A DNA stretch of 33,589 nucleotides, taken from Corynebacterium rhinophilum (GTDB taxonomy: Bacteria; Actinomycetota; Actinomycetes; Mycobacteriales; Mycobacteriaceae). Both the position numbers and the translations under genes were made by a program. The stretch covers positions 1 to 33,589 of the forward strand of contig NZ_JASPHQ010000020.1 of NCBI RefSeq assembly GCF_030227225.1, read 5' to 3'. The notes beneath the pieces were generated by a model. The model saw only the letters and a list, made by a program, of their open reading frames with translations, was not told where the DNA came from and ran no database searches. Below, one piece after another: positions 26,141-33,511 of the stretch (position 1 is its first letter; every line of letters starts with the position of its first letter).

Positions 26141-27043
26141 ATGCGTCGTCTTCTTACCTCCGCACTCACCGTGCTCGCTACTGCCGCCCTTCCCGCCTGC
26201 GCCAATGCGCAATTCCTCGAAGGCACCCCGAAAGTAGCTGGGTCCTCAGAACCAAATATCCAATCCGCGGTTTCTGAGATTCAGACCGATATTCAAAGTC
26301 GCATCGACAGCACCCGCGCGCAGGCACAGGATCTTGTTTCCTCGGTAGCGCCACAAGACGAGCCGCAGAATGAGGCTGCACCCGCACCGGATCCCCAAGC
26401 TGGGGCCGCACCGCAACCAGCCCCGCAGCCACAGGGCAACGGCGTCGATTGCCCGAATTGCGTGGCCCTTACCTTTGACGATGGCCCAAGTCCTTATACC
26501 AACCAGCTCCTGGATACCTTTAAGGCAAAAAACGCTCACGCCAGCTTCATGGTGCTAGCGGATCACGCCTACCAATACCCCGAGGCGCTCCAGCGCATGC
26601 AGGCAGAAGGTCACACCATTGGCAATCACACCAAGACCCATCGCCAGCTCAACCAGTTAGCTTACGGCGATATTGCCCAAGATATCGACGCCGGCAACGC
26701 GGCGATCCGCAATGCCACCGGGCAGGATCCAAAGTGGCTGCGCCCGCCCTACGGTGCCACCAATGAGACGGTTGACCAGGTAGCCAGGGATAAGGGCTTG
26801 TCGCAGGCCCTATGGAACGTAGATACCTTGGATTGGAAGATCCGCGACTCGCAGCACGTCTGCAATGCCGCCGTCCAAGATGCTAACCCAGGCTCCATCG
26901 TCTTGATGCACGATATTCACCCGACCACCGTCAATGCGGCCGAGTGCGTTATCGACGGCCTGCGCGCCAAGGGCTTGGAACCGGTCAGCCTCGATGAACT
27001 GCTGCGTACCCCGGTAGACGGAAAACGCTACTACTCCCGTTAA
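26141..27043 (+). CDS. Secreted polysaccharide deacetylase (NodB domain)
   Basis: 300 aa. The signal sequence (1-23) ends ACANA-Q; Cys20 in LPAC could also be a lipid anchor, though Pro at -2 is unusual. A Gln/Ala/Pro-rich linker (60-103) precedes the NodB domain (105-290): TFDDGP (111-116, catalytic and metal Asp), NHTKTH (162-167, metal His163/His167), RPPYGA (201-206) and LMHDIH (255-260). It probably removes acetyl groups from peptidoglycan or a GlcNAc polymer outside the cell. Stop and the next start share TAATG (27041-27045), so it is coupled to the glycosylase gene although the functions differ. Confidence 0.92.
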   Translation: MRRLLTSALTVLATAALPACANAQFLEGTPKVAGSSEPNIQSAVSEIQTDIQSRIDSTRAQAQDLVSSVAPQDEPQNEAAPAPDPQAGAAPQPAPQPQGNGVDCPNCVALTFDDGPSPYTNQLLDTFKAKNAHASFMVLADHAYQYPEALQRMQAEGHTIGNHTKTHRQLNQLAYGDIAQDIDAGNAAIRNATGQDPKWLRPPYGATNETVDQVARDKGLSQALWNVDTLDWKIRDSQHVCNAAVQDANPGSIVLMHDIHPTTVNAAECVIDGLRAKGLEPVSLDELLRTPVDGKRYYSR

Positions 27044-27591
27044 TGATTGACTTTTCCCACACTGCTGATGTCGTAGCCCCGCAACTCCTTGGCTGCGTCA
27101 TCACGCACGCAGGGGTGAGCATTCGCCTTACGGAGGTCGAGGCCTATTTGGGCACGGACGATGCCGCCGCCCATACCTTTCGTGGGAAAACCCCGCGCAA
27201 TGCCGCCATGTTCGGCCCACCCGGCCGGCTGTACGTGTATGCCTCTTACGGCATCCACCGCAATGTCAATATCGTGTGCGCGCCCGAAGGCGTGGGCCAA
27301 GGGTGCCTACTGCGCGGCGGTGAGGTGCTATCTGGGATCGATACCGCCTTTGCACGACGCGGCACCAGCGATTTTCATAACCTAGCCCGCGGCCCCGGGA
27401 ACCTCGGAAAAGCTCTGGGAGCAACGCTGGAGGATAACCACCTGCCAGTGCAGCTTTCTGAGCGCGAGTCTGCACCGGAATGGGTGCGCGGCCCGCGAAT
27501 TGGTATTTCCAAAAACCAGGAAGCGGCCCTGCGGTTTTGGATTCCCTTTGATAAGACCGTCTCCGTCCGCCGCGGCTATCCCAAAAAGTGA
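27043..27591 (+). CDS. mpg: 3-methyladenine DNA glycosylase (Mpg/AAG family)
   Basis: 182 aa. Base-excision repair of alkylated purines. Family blocks in order: TEVEAY with catalytic Glu33, HTFRGKTPRNAAMFG (44-58), GRLYVYASYGIHRNVN (61-76) and ARGPGNLGKALG. Slightly shorter than typical bacterial members (about 190-200 aa) but complete at both ends. Translationally coupled to the deacetylase. Its stop codon directly abuts the stop codon of the convergent MarR gene. Confidence 0.94.
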   Translation: MIDFSHTADVVAPQLLGCVITHAGVSIRLTEVEAYLGTDDAAAHTFRGKTPRNAAMFGPPGRLYVYASYGIHRNVNIVCAPEGVGQGCLLRGGEVLSGIDTAFARRGTSDFHNLARGPGNLGKALGATLEDNHLPVQLSERESAPEWVRGPRIGISKNQEAALRFWIPFDKTVSVRRGYPKK

Positions 27592-28077
27592 TTAATAGCG
27601 GCCGCCATAGCGCTCATCGGCTTCGATGGCTTTGATGATACGCTCATTAATTTGGGTCATCTGATGAATCTGCGCGCGGGTCAGATTATCGATAACGGAT
27701 CGGCGGGCCTGCTTGGCGTGGCCCGGGGCGGTTTCTACTACCTTGTCCCAGCCGCTATCGGTAAGGTGCGCCATCGTCGTCCGCCCATCATTGGGGCAAG
27801 GACGCCGCACGACCCAGCCCTGGCGCTCCAGGCGGGTGACAACTTGGCTCAGGCGGGACAGGGAGCCATTTGCGGTAATCGCAAGATCCCGCATGCGCAT
27901 CTCATGGTTCTCGGCCTCTGATAGCCGTGAGAGCACCGTATATTCAAAGAAGCTTAGCTTGGCGTCATCGCGGAGCTGCGCGTCCAGAATATTGGTGAGC
28001 CGGACATTCACGCTCATCAGGGACATGAATGCTGCTAGTTCATCCTCTTCAAGCCAAAAGTCGTCCCGCTCGGTCAT
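27592..28077 (-). CDS. MarR-family transcriptional regulator
   Basis: 161 aa. Helical dimerisation ends flank a winged helix-turn-helix (about 45-115): LSFFEYTVLSRLSE, then the recognition region ANGSLSRLSQVVTRLERQGW and wing RPCPNDGRTTMAHLT. No ligand-specific residues can be named. The start at 28077 has no ribosome site, but TAAAAT lies 7 nt upstream, so it is probably leaderless. An inverted repeat overlaps this promoter and suggests self-repression. Targets unknown; copB lies upstream on the same strand after 90 bp. Confidence 0.9.
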   Translation of the reverse strand: MTERDDFWLEEDELAAFMSLMSVNVRLTNILDAQLRDDAKLSFFEYTVLSRLSEAENHEMRMRDLAITANGSLSRLSQVVTRLERQGWVVRRPCPNDGRTTMAHLTDSGWDKVVETAPGHAKQARRSVIDNLTRAQIHQMTQINERIIKAIEADERYGGRY

Positions 28078-28080
28078 GAG

Positions 28081-28118
28081 GATTATTTTAGCAACTGGAC
28101 TTCAATTCTAAAATAATC
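28081..28118 (-). promoter_or_regulatory. Inverted repeat and leaderless promoter of the marR gene
   Basis: Perfect 11-bp arms GATTATTTTAG (28081-28091) / CTAAAATAATC (28108-28118) with a 16-bp spacer. The proximal arm contains the minus-strand -10 TAAAAT, 7 nt from the ATG. Its position over the promoter is what one expects of an autoregulatory MarR operator. Confidence 0.55.
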
Positions 28119-28167
28119 CCAAGTATCCGGAGCCCCGTACCACTTATTCGAGCTTGGTCTCCTCCAC

Positions 28168-30321
28168 CTAGTGGCTGGTGGGTGCCAAGCGTGCTGGGTC
28201 CAGTTCAATTCGGCGTAATAACTGCGCGTTGAATGCCACCACGATGGTCGATAGCGACATCAATACCGCACCGGCCGCCGGGGAGAGCACGACACCGATG
28301 GGTGCGAGTACGCCTGCCGCCAAGGGCACGGCAATGATGTTGTAGCCAGATGCCCAAATTAGGTTTTGGATCATCTTGCGGTAGCTAGCGCGCGACAAGC
28401 TCATCATTGAAAGCACCGACCGCGGATCATCGCTGGCGAGCACCACCTCGGCGGATTCCATGGCGACATCGGTGCCGGCGCCAATGGCGATGCCGACTTC
28501 CGCGCGGGCCAAGGCTGGGGCGTCGTTGACGCCATCGCCAACCATGGCCACTGCCAGGCCGCGCTCTTGTAATTCGGTGACCTTGGAGTCCTTGTCCTGC
28601 GGCAGGACTTCGGCAAAAACCTCGTCAATACCCAGTTCTTCGCCAACGGCCTCGGCGACCTGCGTGGCATCGCCAGTAATCATCGCAACCTTGACGCCCT
28701 GCTCTTGGAGGGCCTGTACGGCCGCGCGGGATTCGGGACGAATCTTATCTTCAACCGCGAGAGCACCGATGATCTGACCATCGCGCACGACGTGCAGGAC
28801 ACCCGCGCCGCGTTGGGACCACTCCTCAACCTGCGCATCGAAAACCCCAGGGGTGGCAAGCTCTAGCTCGCGCAGCATATTCGGTCCACCGACGAGGACC
28901 TCTGCCCCATCAACGGTGGCCTGGATTCCACGACCGGCGGCAGCACTGAAATCGGAGCTGTGCAGCTGCTCCTGGGATGCTTCCGCGTGGTCTTCGGCTG
29001 CCTTGACGATGGCGCGGGCCAACGGGTGTTCACTATCGGCCTCGGCCGCGGCGGCCACTGCTAGCAGCTGCCCCTCGCTGATGCCCTCAACGGTTGCGAC
29101 ACCGGTGACCGCGTGCGCACCTTCGGTCAGGGTGCCGGTCTTATCGAAGAGGACGGCGTCGATAGTGCGCATGCGCTCCAACGCCATACGTTCCTTGATG
29201 AGTACTCCAGACTGTGCGGCCTGCTCGGTAGAGATCGCAATGACCAGTGGGATAGCCAAACCGAGGGCGTGGGGGCAAGCGATGACGAGCACGGTGACGG
29301 TGCGCACCACGGCGTCGCTTGGGCTACCGATAATGGACCAGACCACCGCGGTAATGAAGGCTGCGCTCAGCGCGAACCAGAAGAGCAACGCTGCGGCGCG
29401 ATCGGCAAGGGCTTGGGCGCGGGAGGAAGATTCCTGCGCCTCGGCGACCATGCTTTGAATACCACCCAGGGCCGTATCCCCACCGATGGCCTCTACCTGG
29501 ACGCGGACGGTGTTGTCTGTAGCTACCGTACCGGCGACCACGCGCTCACCTTTATCGCGGAAGACGGGCCGGGATTCACCGGTGATCATGGATTCATCGA
29601 ACTCGGCTGAGCCTTCAACAATGGTGCCATCGGCAGGCGCCCGCGCCCCAGCGCGAACCAGTACTATGTCATCCACCGCCAGCTCAGAGACTGGCACGGT
29701 GTGGGTCTGCCCATCGATGATCTTCTCAGCCTCGTCAGGCAAAAGTTCTGCCAAGGCATCCAAAGCGGAGGAGGCCGCGCCGAGTGCACGCATCTCCAAC
29801 CAGTGGCCCAGCAGCATAATGACGACCAAGAGGGCCAGCTCCCACCAGAAATCTAGGTCGAATCCTCCAATACCCAAGGTGGTGACCCATGAGGCAACGA
29901 ACGCCACGGTAATGGCCATGGCGATAAGCAGCATCATCCCGGGCTGGCGGGATTTCAGTTCCGACCAGCCGCCTTGCAGGAACGGCGTGCCGCCATAAAT
30001 GAAGATGATGGTGCCGAGCACCGGGGGAATCCAGGATGAACCAGTGAATTCGGGTACGCCGTAGCCGAGCAGTTCTGCGACCATAGGGCTGAAGATGACG
30101 ACCGGTACCGATAGCAGCAGCGACCACCAGAAGCGGCTGCGGAACATCGCCGCGTGCTCCCCGTGTCCGTGTCCGTGGCCGTGCTCGTGACCGTGACCGT
30201 GACCGTGATGGTCACCGTGGGAGTGTTCTTCGTGACCGCCATGATCTGTGTGTTGCGTATGGTCCGCTTCCGCGGCCTGGTGAGCACCGGAATGCTCACC
30301 GTGTTGGTGAGAAGTACTCAT
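28168..30321 (-). CDS. copB: Copper-exporting P-type ATPase, CopB type (P1B, CPH motif)
   Basis: 717 aa. Instead of CxxC metal-binding domains, the N-terminus (4-56) is packed with His in His-Gly and His-Glu repeats. About eight membrane helices surround the signatures TGES (247-250), the transport-site CPH (349-351, in ACPHALGLA), DKTGTLT (phosphorylated Asp393) and GDGVND in the hinge, with SEHPLA as the HP motif. CPH plus a His-rich tail places it in the CopB (P1B-3) class, usually Cu(I)/Cu(II) or Ag export. ATG 30321 is preferred for its AAAGGA site; an upstream in-frame start lacks one. No chaperone or regulator gene is adjacent. Confidence 0.92.
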   Translation of the reverse strand: MSTSHQHGEHSGAHQAAEADHTQHTDHGGHEEHSHGDHHGHGHGHEHGHGHGHGEHAAMFRSRFWWSLLLSVPVVIFSPMVAELLGYGVPEFTGSSWIPPVLGTIIFIYGGTPFLQGGWSELKSRQPGMMLLIAMAITVAFVASWVTTLGIGGFDLDFWWELALLVVIMLLGHWLEMRALGAASSALDALAELLPDEAEKIIDGQTHTVPVSELAVDDIVLVRAGARAPADGTIVEGSAEFDESMITGESRPVFRDKGERVVAGTVATDNTVRVQVEAIGGDTALGGIQSMVAEAQESSSRAQALADRAAALLFWFALSAAFITAVVWSIIGSPSDAVVRTVTVLVIACPHALGLAIPLVIAISTEQAAQSGVLIKERMALERMRTIDAVLFDKTGTLTEGAHAVTGVATVEGISEGQLLAVAAAAEADSEHPLARAIVKAAEDHAEASQEQLHSSDFSAAAGRGIQATVDGAEVLVGGPNMLRELELATPGVFDAQVEEWSQRGAGVLHVVRDGQIIGALAVEDKIRPESRAAVQALQEQGVKVAMITGDATQVAEAVGEELGIDEVFAEVLPQDKDSKVTELQERGLAVAMVGDGVNDAPALARAEVGIAIGAGTDVAMESAEVVLASDDPRSVLSMMSLSRASYRKMIQNLIWASGYNIIAVPLAAGVLAPIGVVLSPAAGAVLMSLSTIVVAFNAQLLRRIELDPARLAPTSH
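30155..30220. repeat. Low-complexity His-Gly codon tract in copB
   Basis: Repeats of six bases (GTGACC/GTGTCC on the plus strand) code for the His-Gly/His-Glu run of CopB. Such a tract can change length by slipped replication in six-base steps without shifting the frame. Confidence 0.7.
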
Positions 30322-30398
30322 GAAGTTCCTTTCTTCTCCTCCTTGCACCATGAGGAGTCCTAGCTTCGGTGGAACACAGTGATGGTTACTCTCCCCAC

Positions 30399-30427
30399 CA
30401 TATACCCCGGGGAGGTATATTTTACAA
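30399..30427 (-). promoter_or_regulatory. copB promoter with palindromic metal-type operator in the spacer
   Basis: Minus strand: -35 TTGTAA (30422-30427) and -10 TATATG (30399-30404), spacer 17 bp. The spacer holds the inverted repeat TATACC-N7-GGTATA (30401-30419) with a C/G-rich centre, similar to CsoR-type copper operators. A repressor here would block copB. Confidence 0.6.
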
Positions 30428-30568
30428 GAACGGAAGGAGCCATTTTCGCATGAGAGGTGAAGTGGAACTACCGAAAAGTCCTTTCAGCTTAAACGACAGA
30501 AAGTGTTGCTGAGGTTGTCTCGTGAAATGTCCTAGGTTTGCTCCGTTTGAGTAGATGAGAAAATCTAA

Positions 30569-30706
30569 CGCGCTTCAGGTGGCGTCATAAGGGACTACGT
30601 GCCCACAGTCTTTATTGGGCAAAAGATCCCACGCCTAGCAGATTTCAATAAAGCAGCGGAACCCGCTTGGTTAACTTTTAACAGAGCTTTACAAGAATCT
30701 CGATAA
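30569..30706 (+). pseudogene. 3' remnant of an unidentified plus-strand gene
   Basis: A 45-codon stretch ending TAA (30704-30706) reads like ordinary protein (…DYVPTVFIGQKIPRLADF…, then NKAAEPAWLTFNRAL) but has no start; it is preceded by a stop in frame, and a plausible upstream part lies in another frame. I could not name the family. Between copB and here, a 20-codon frame from ATG 30450 with AAGGAG upstream may be another stub. Confidence 0.45.
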
Positions 30707-31000
30707 AGGGAAATCCTTATTGCTCCAGATTCTTTCCTTGGCGCGCTCAATTAAATCTTTATAGTAACTCAAACCCTCCGACGGCCTGTGTCTTTGCACT
30801 TGCAATTTCCTCTTCGCCAACCCAAACAATTTTGCCTAGTTCGAAAAAGTCTGCTTTAAGTACCGGATAGTCCCCAGCAAATGTGTCGGAACAATTGAAT
30901 CAGCGCCAATGTCACAAATAGAAGGCAACCATACATAACGATGGTGGCCGGACTCATATCCCAAAACAGTTATCCATTTTAGGGCCTTAACGCTGAGAGC
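30689..31000 (-). pseudogene. Frameshifted remnant of an unidentified minus-strand gene
   Basis: Three consecutive protein-like pieces in different frames appear to be one broken gene. Piece A (30890-31000) contains WITVLGYESGHHRYVWLPS. Piece B (30759-30899) contains DTFAGDYPVLKADFFELGKI. Piece C (30689-about 30800) contains PSEGLSYYKDLIERAKERIW and ends FPLSRFL-stop. Two one-base shifts would join them. No start or ribosome site survives. Composition suggests a soluble protein; a SUKH-like immunity protein came to mind but is not supported enough to claim. Confidence 0.55.
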
Positions 31001-31245
31001 GGGGGCGATCTCGAAATGAGAAGGGGTCGAGTCTGTCGGAATGGTGCATCTGTGCCTTCTGCATCTCTGAACCAGTGACAGTGCCAGGCTCGGTTTTTGG
31101 GTCCGGCTCGGAGAAGGTGTTGGTTCATTAGGAGGTTGCCTCGCCAAACACCTATAATCCCGAACCCACACACAAACCATTAGACACTCTCTTTTGGGTG
31201 TCCGCAGCGCACCTCCCCGGCACATAGTCGGACAGAAGGAAAGCA

Positions 31246-31282
31246 AAAAGCCACGACTCCCACACCCCCGTAGGTGGCTTTT
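31246..31282. terminator. Terminator-like hairpin
   Basis: AAAAGCCAC (31246-31254) / GTGGCTTTT (31274-31282) with a 19-nt loop, A run before and T run after. No intact gene leads into it on either strand, so it may be left over from a lost gene. From here to 31401 and again to 31527 I see no gene. Confidence 0.4.
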
Positions 31283-31401
31283 CTTCAATGCTTCCAACAA
31301 CGAGAAGTACTAGGGAAGTTCCTTTGTCACTGGAAGTCAAGAATTAAGAACCGTCAGCCTGCCGGAAATAAGCACAGCCGTGAAACTAAGTTCGCAAAAA
31401 G

Positions 31402-31453
31402 ATGCAGATTGGGTTTAGGTGGAAAACTAGATCCATCTAAACCCAATCTGCAT
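31402..31453 (-). terminator. Strong terminator of the precursor-protease operon
   Basis: 22-bp arms (31402-31423 and 31432-31453) pair with a single G:T-type mismatch around an 8-nt loop. On the minus strand the stem is followed by C then TTTTT (complement of 31396-31400). It lies about 75 bp past the protease stop. Confidence 0.85.
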
Positions 31454-31527
31454 AAGTCCGAAACATGCGCTCTAACTATCTTGGCATCTTTCGCTCTTTT
31501 TGTCCCCAAAGGAGAATCCTCCCAAGA

Positions 31528-32340
31528 TTAACGGTAACTTTCACTGCTATCCTGCGTCTCCTTCATAAGGGAATTAATCCAATCAGCATACGGGAAGATA
31601 TCTGAGTGCCACATCTTCCCACCCCTACGGTCTTGGCAAGTGGGATTCGCTCCTCCTGCTGTATGAACAGCATAAATAGTGTTTCCGGAGTATACCGCGC
31701 CGCCGGAGTCTCCAGAGCACGACCAAGCGTCGGTAGTAGCAACACTCTGGAGAATGTTGGAAAAGCTGCCTGCTTCAAATGAGTACTTATCATAGTACGC
31801 AACTACACGAACCTCAGCTGTGGAGGGGAAATCATGGTATCCCCCATACCCTATCAAGCTCGCTTCATCATTAAAGGTTAAGGACTTTGTGGGTAGCTCA
31901 AATGAATCAGCAGTAATTCCGTCAGAAACTTTAATCAATGCAACGTCTTCTGTTTCTCCCTTAGTATACACGTCTTCCACCTTCGCACTTTGACCGTCAT
32001 ATTGCCTAATGAATCCCGAAGCATTCTGACCATTGAGTCCTTGGACACAGTGACGTGCGGTTATCCAAAAACCATTTCTCAGGTGGTTGACCGTGCATCG
32101 CTTTTTCATTGCTTCCTCCGATTCTTTTATCCAAAGTTGTCCAACCCTGTCGTCTTGTTGCACAACTTTGCTCGAAGATTTTAGAGAAATCATTTCAGCA
32201 GGAAGTCCCTCTCGACCGCTATCCATCAACAGAGTACTTTCAAACTTCATCCCTATAAAAAGGGAGCCAAATACCAAAAGAACAGGTAGCAGCGGTGAGT
32301 GGAACGCTAGTTGCATTATGTGGCGCAGAGAGCCAGTCAT
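31528..32340 (-). CDS. Membrane-anchored trypsin-like serine protease (S1)
   Basis: 270 aa. A hydrophobic anchor (11-31) is followed by a chymotrypsin-fold domain with the full triad: His97 in TARHC, Asp132 in EDVALIKV, Ser212 in SCSGDSGGAVY. Cys82/Cys98 and Cys208/Cys235 are placed for the standard S1 disulfides, so the domain works outside the cell. There is no obvious long pro-peptide. ATG 32340 overlaps the preceding stop in ATGA (32337-32340), with AGGAA directly before it, so translation depends on the small membrane-protein gene. Last gene of a three-gene operon; a maturation role for the secreted precursor is inferred. Confidence 0.88.
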   Translation of the reverse strand: MTGSLRHIMQLAFHSPLLPVLLVFGSLFIGMKFESTLLMDSGREGLPAEMISLKSSSKVVQQDDRVGQLWIKESEEAMKKRCTVNHLRNGFWITARHCVQGLNGQNASGFIRQYDGQSAKVEDVYTKGETEDVALIKVSDGITADSFELPTKSLTFNDEASLIGYGGYHDFPSTAEVRVVAYYDKYSFEAGSFSNILQSVATTDAWSCSGDSGGAVYSGNTIYAVHTAGGANPTCQDRRGGKMWHSDIFPYADWINSLMKETQDSSESYR

Positions 32341-32519
32341 TTCCTGCCAGACCGCTCAGCACTCATGGCTCTCGCCAACATCAAAAAGCCGACGGACAGC
32401 AAAGAAAAAAATGCTATGGCGCCAATCTCTAAGGAACTAGGATCGTCAAAGCATCTTGGCAGCAGAACAACGACCAGCGCTGCAGAAAAAGCACCGAAGA
32501 AAAGAATTGCAGCTTTCAT
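32337..32519 (-). CDS. Small two-helix membrane protein (possible immunity protein)
   Basis: 60 aa. Two hydrophobic helices (3-20 and 32-49) are separated by a short loop containing PRCFDDPSS and end in a basic tail (RAMSAERSGRK). ATG 32519 follows a G-rich GAGGGGGGCGGA site; the gap to the precursor stop is 14 nt, and the 3' end overlaps the protease start. No family recognised. Size, topology and place between a candidate bacteriocin precursor and a protease fit an immunity protein, but a holin-like or scaffold role is equally possible. Confidence 0.7.
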   Translation of the reverse strand: MKAAILFFGAFSAALVVVLLPRCFDDPSSLEIGAIAFFSLLSVGFLMLARAMSAERSGRK

Positions 32520-32533
32520 TCCGCCCCCCTCAA

Positions 32534-33310
32534 CTAAAGTTTAAAACACTCGACGACACCGGCGATATCGCCGGTGCCGAGGGTGGCAATCCCTCCAACG
32601 CAGGCTGCACATACCGCCGCGCCGATAGGCTCTACGCCACAGGCCGTTGCACAAGTCGAACCGATCAGTCCAGCAACCACTCCATTAACACCAAGAATGG
32701 CACCAATGCATGCGGTCTTCTCTCCCCAGCCCTGTAGCTCAGGGGCGTCAGGATCGGCCATTGGGACATTTTGATTAGCCTGGAGGGTGGCTCCGTCAAC
32801 ATAGTCAATGTCAAGGCCTTCGTCTTTAACAAGCTGATCATCCTTGAACACCTGGACGTTAAACTTGTTGTGAGAACCTTTTGTATAAAGCGTCTCCGAT
32901 TGGCCAATTGGAGAGGAGTGATCTTCCGTCTTGTAGGCGACGGTTATGTTACTGAGGTAATTATATTCTCCCTCGTTCGAATAAGGCACAGTAACGAGAT
33001 CAAAGCTTTCTCCGTCATCACTCTTTACCGTCGTAACCTTTGTATTGTCGAGATCAAGGCGATCGACGCCACCATGAGCATGGATTTTTCCCTTGCTGAC
33101 ATTTCCCTTAGCTTCTTTTAGAAGTTCTGCTTTGTCTGGAGACTGGGTTGTGTCCTTCGTGTTGGATGGGCCATTCGACGCTGCACAAGTACTGTTTGAA
33201 GCATTAGGTTCCTTATGTGGCATATCGACAGCGGCAGCAGTAGAAGCTGAACCGATTAAAATGGTGCCGACTGCAAAGAAAGACATAATCTTGGAAGCAG
33301 ATTTCAACAT
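32534..33310 (-). CDS. Secreted precursor with C-terminal Cys/Gly/Ala-rich hydrophobic domain (bacteriocin-like)
   Basis: 258 aa. The Sec signal peptide (1-27) ends STAAA-V. A hydrophilic, Asn/Asp/Lys/Thr-rich middle (28-190) looks like a folded beta-rich propeptide. From about residue 195 the character changes abruptly: 64 residues of Gly, Ala, Val, Ile and Thr with six cysteines (201, 220, 224, 234, 237, 255), starting GWGEKTACIG and ending VVECFKL. This layout (export signal, large hydrophilic leader, hydrophobic multi-Cys C-terminal peptide) recalls halocin C8-like precursors. Strong AGGAGAAGG site before ATG 33310. First gene of the operon with the 60-aa protein and the protease. Confidence 0.8.
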   Translation of the reverse strand: MLKSASKIMSFFAVGTILIGSASTAAAVDMPHKEPNASNSTCAASNGPSNTKDTTQSPDKAELLKEAKGNVSKGKIHAHGGVDRLDLDNTKVTTVKSDDGESFDLVTVPYSNEGEYNYLSNITVAYKTEDHSSPIGQSETLYTKGSHNKFNVQVFKDDQLVKDEGLDIDYVDGATLQANQNVPMADPDAPELQGWGEKTACIGAILGVNGVVAGLIGSTCATACGVEPIGAAVCAACVGGIATLGTGDIAGVVECFKL

Positions 33311-33394
33311 GATACCTTCTCCTGGCTCGTTGACGTGAAGTGACTATTGGAAATCGCCGGAAGGTACCCGTTTTAGATCATAAATCTGCAGAAT

Positions 33395-33426
33395 TGTCAG
33401 AAATAGAAAACTGTCAGAAATAGAAA
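33395..33426. repeat. 15-bp direct repeats upstream of the precursor gene
   Basis: TGTCAGAAATAGAAA occurs at 33395-33409 and 33412-33426, 17 bp apart and 85-116 bp before the start at 33310. A -10-like TATGAT (minus, 33377-33382) lies between repeat and gene, so the repeats could be activator or repressor sites. Confidence 0.6.
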
Positions 33427-33511
33427 GGGCAATTTCAATAACTTTCCGACGTTAACATGCAAAATATATAATATGATAGGAGCGTGTCAAGTTGTGTGTG
33501 TGGGGTTAGGT

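Noticed and set aside
30155..30220. CRISPR-like or satellite repeat
   Set aside because: Six-base periodicity is fully explained by His-Gly codons of the CopB N-terminus.
30689..31000. Naming the broken gene a SUKH-type immunity protein
   Set aside because: Only a vague impression of composition; no diagnostic motif can be pointed to.
30836..31300. 154-codon open frame on the minus strand
   Set aside because: The first 95 residues are Arg/Cys/Pro/Ser-rich with no ribosome site and run through a terminator-like hairpin; only the last part is protein-like and it continues in another frame, so I treat it as a pseudogene piece.
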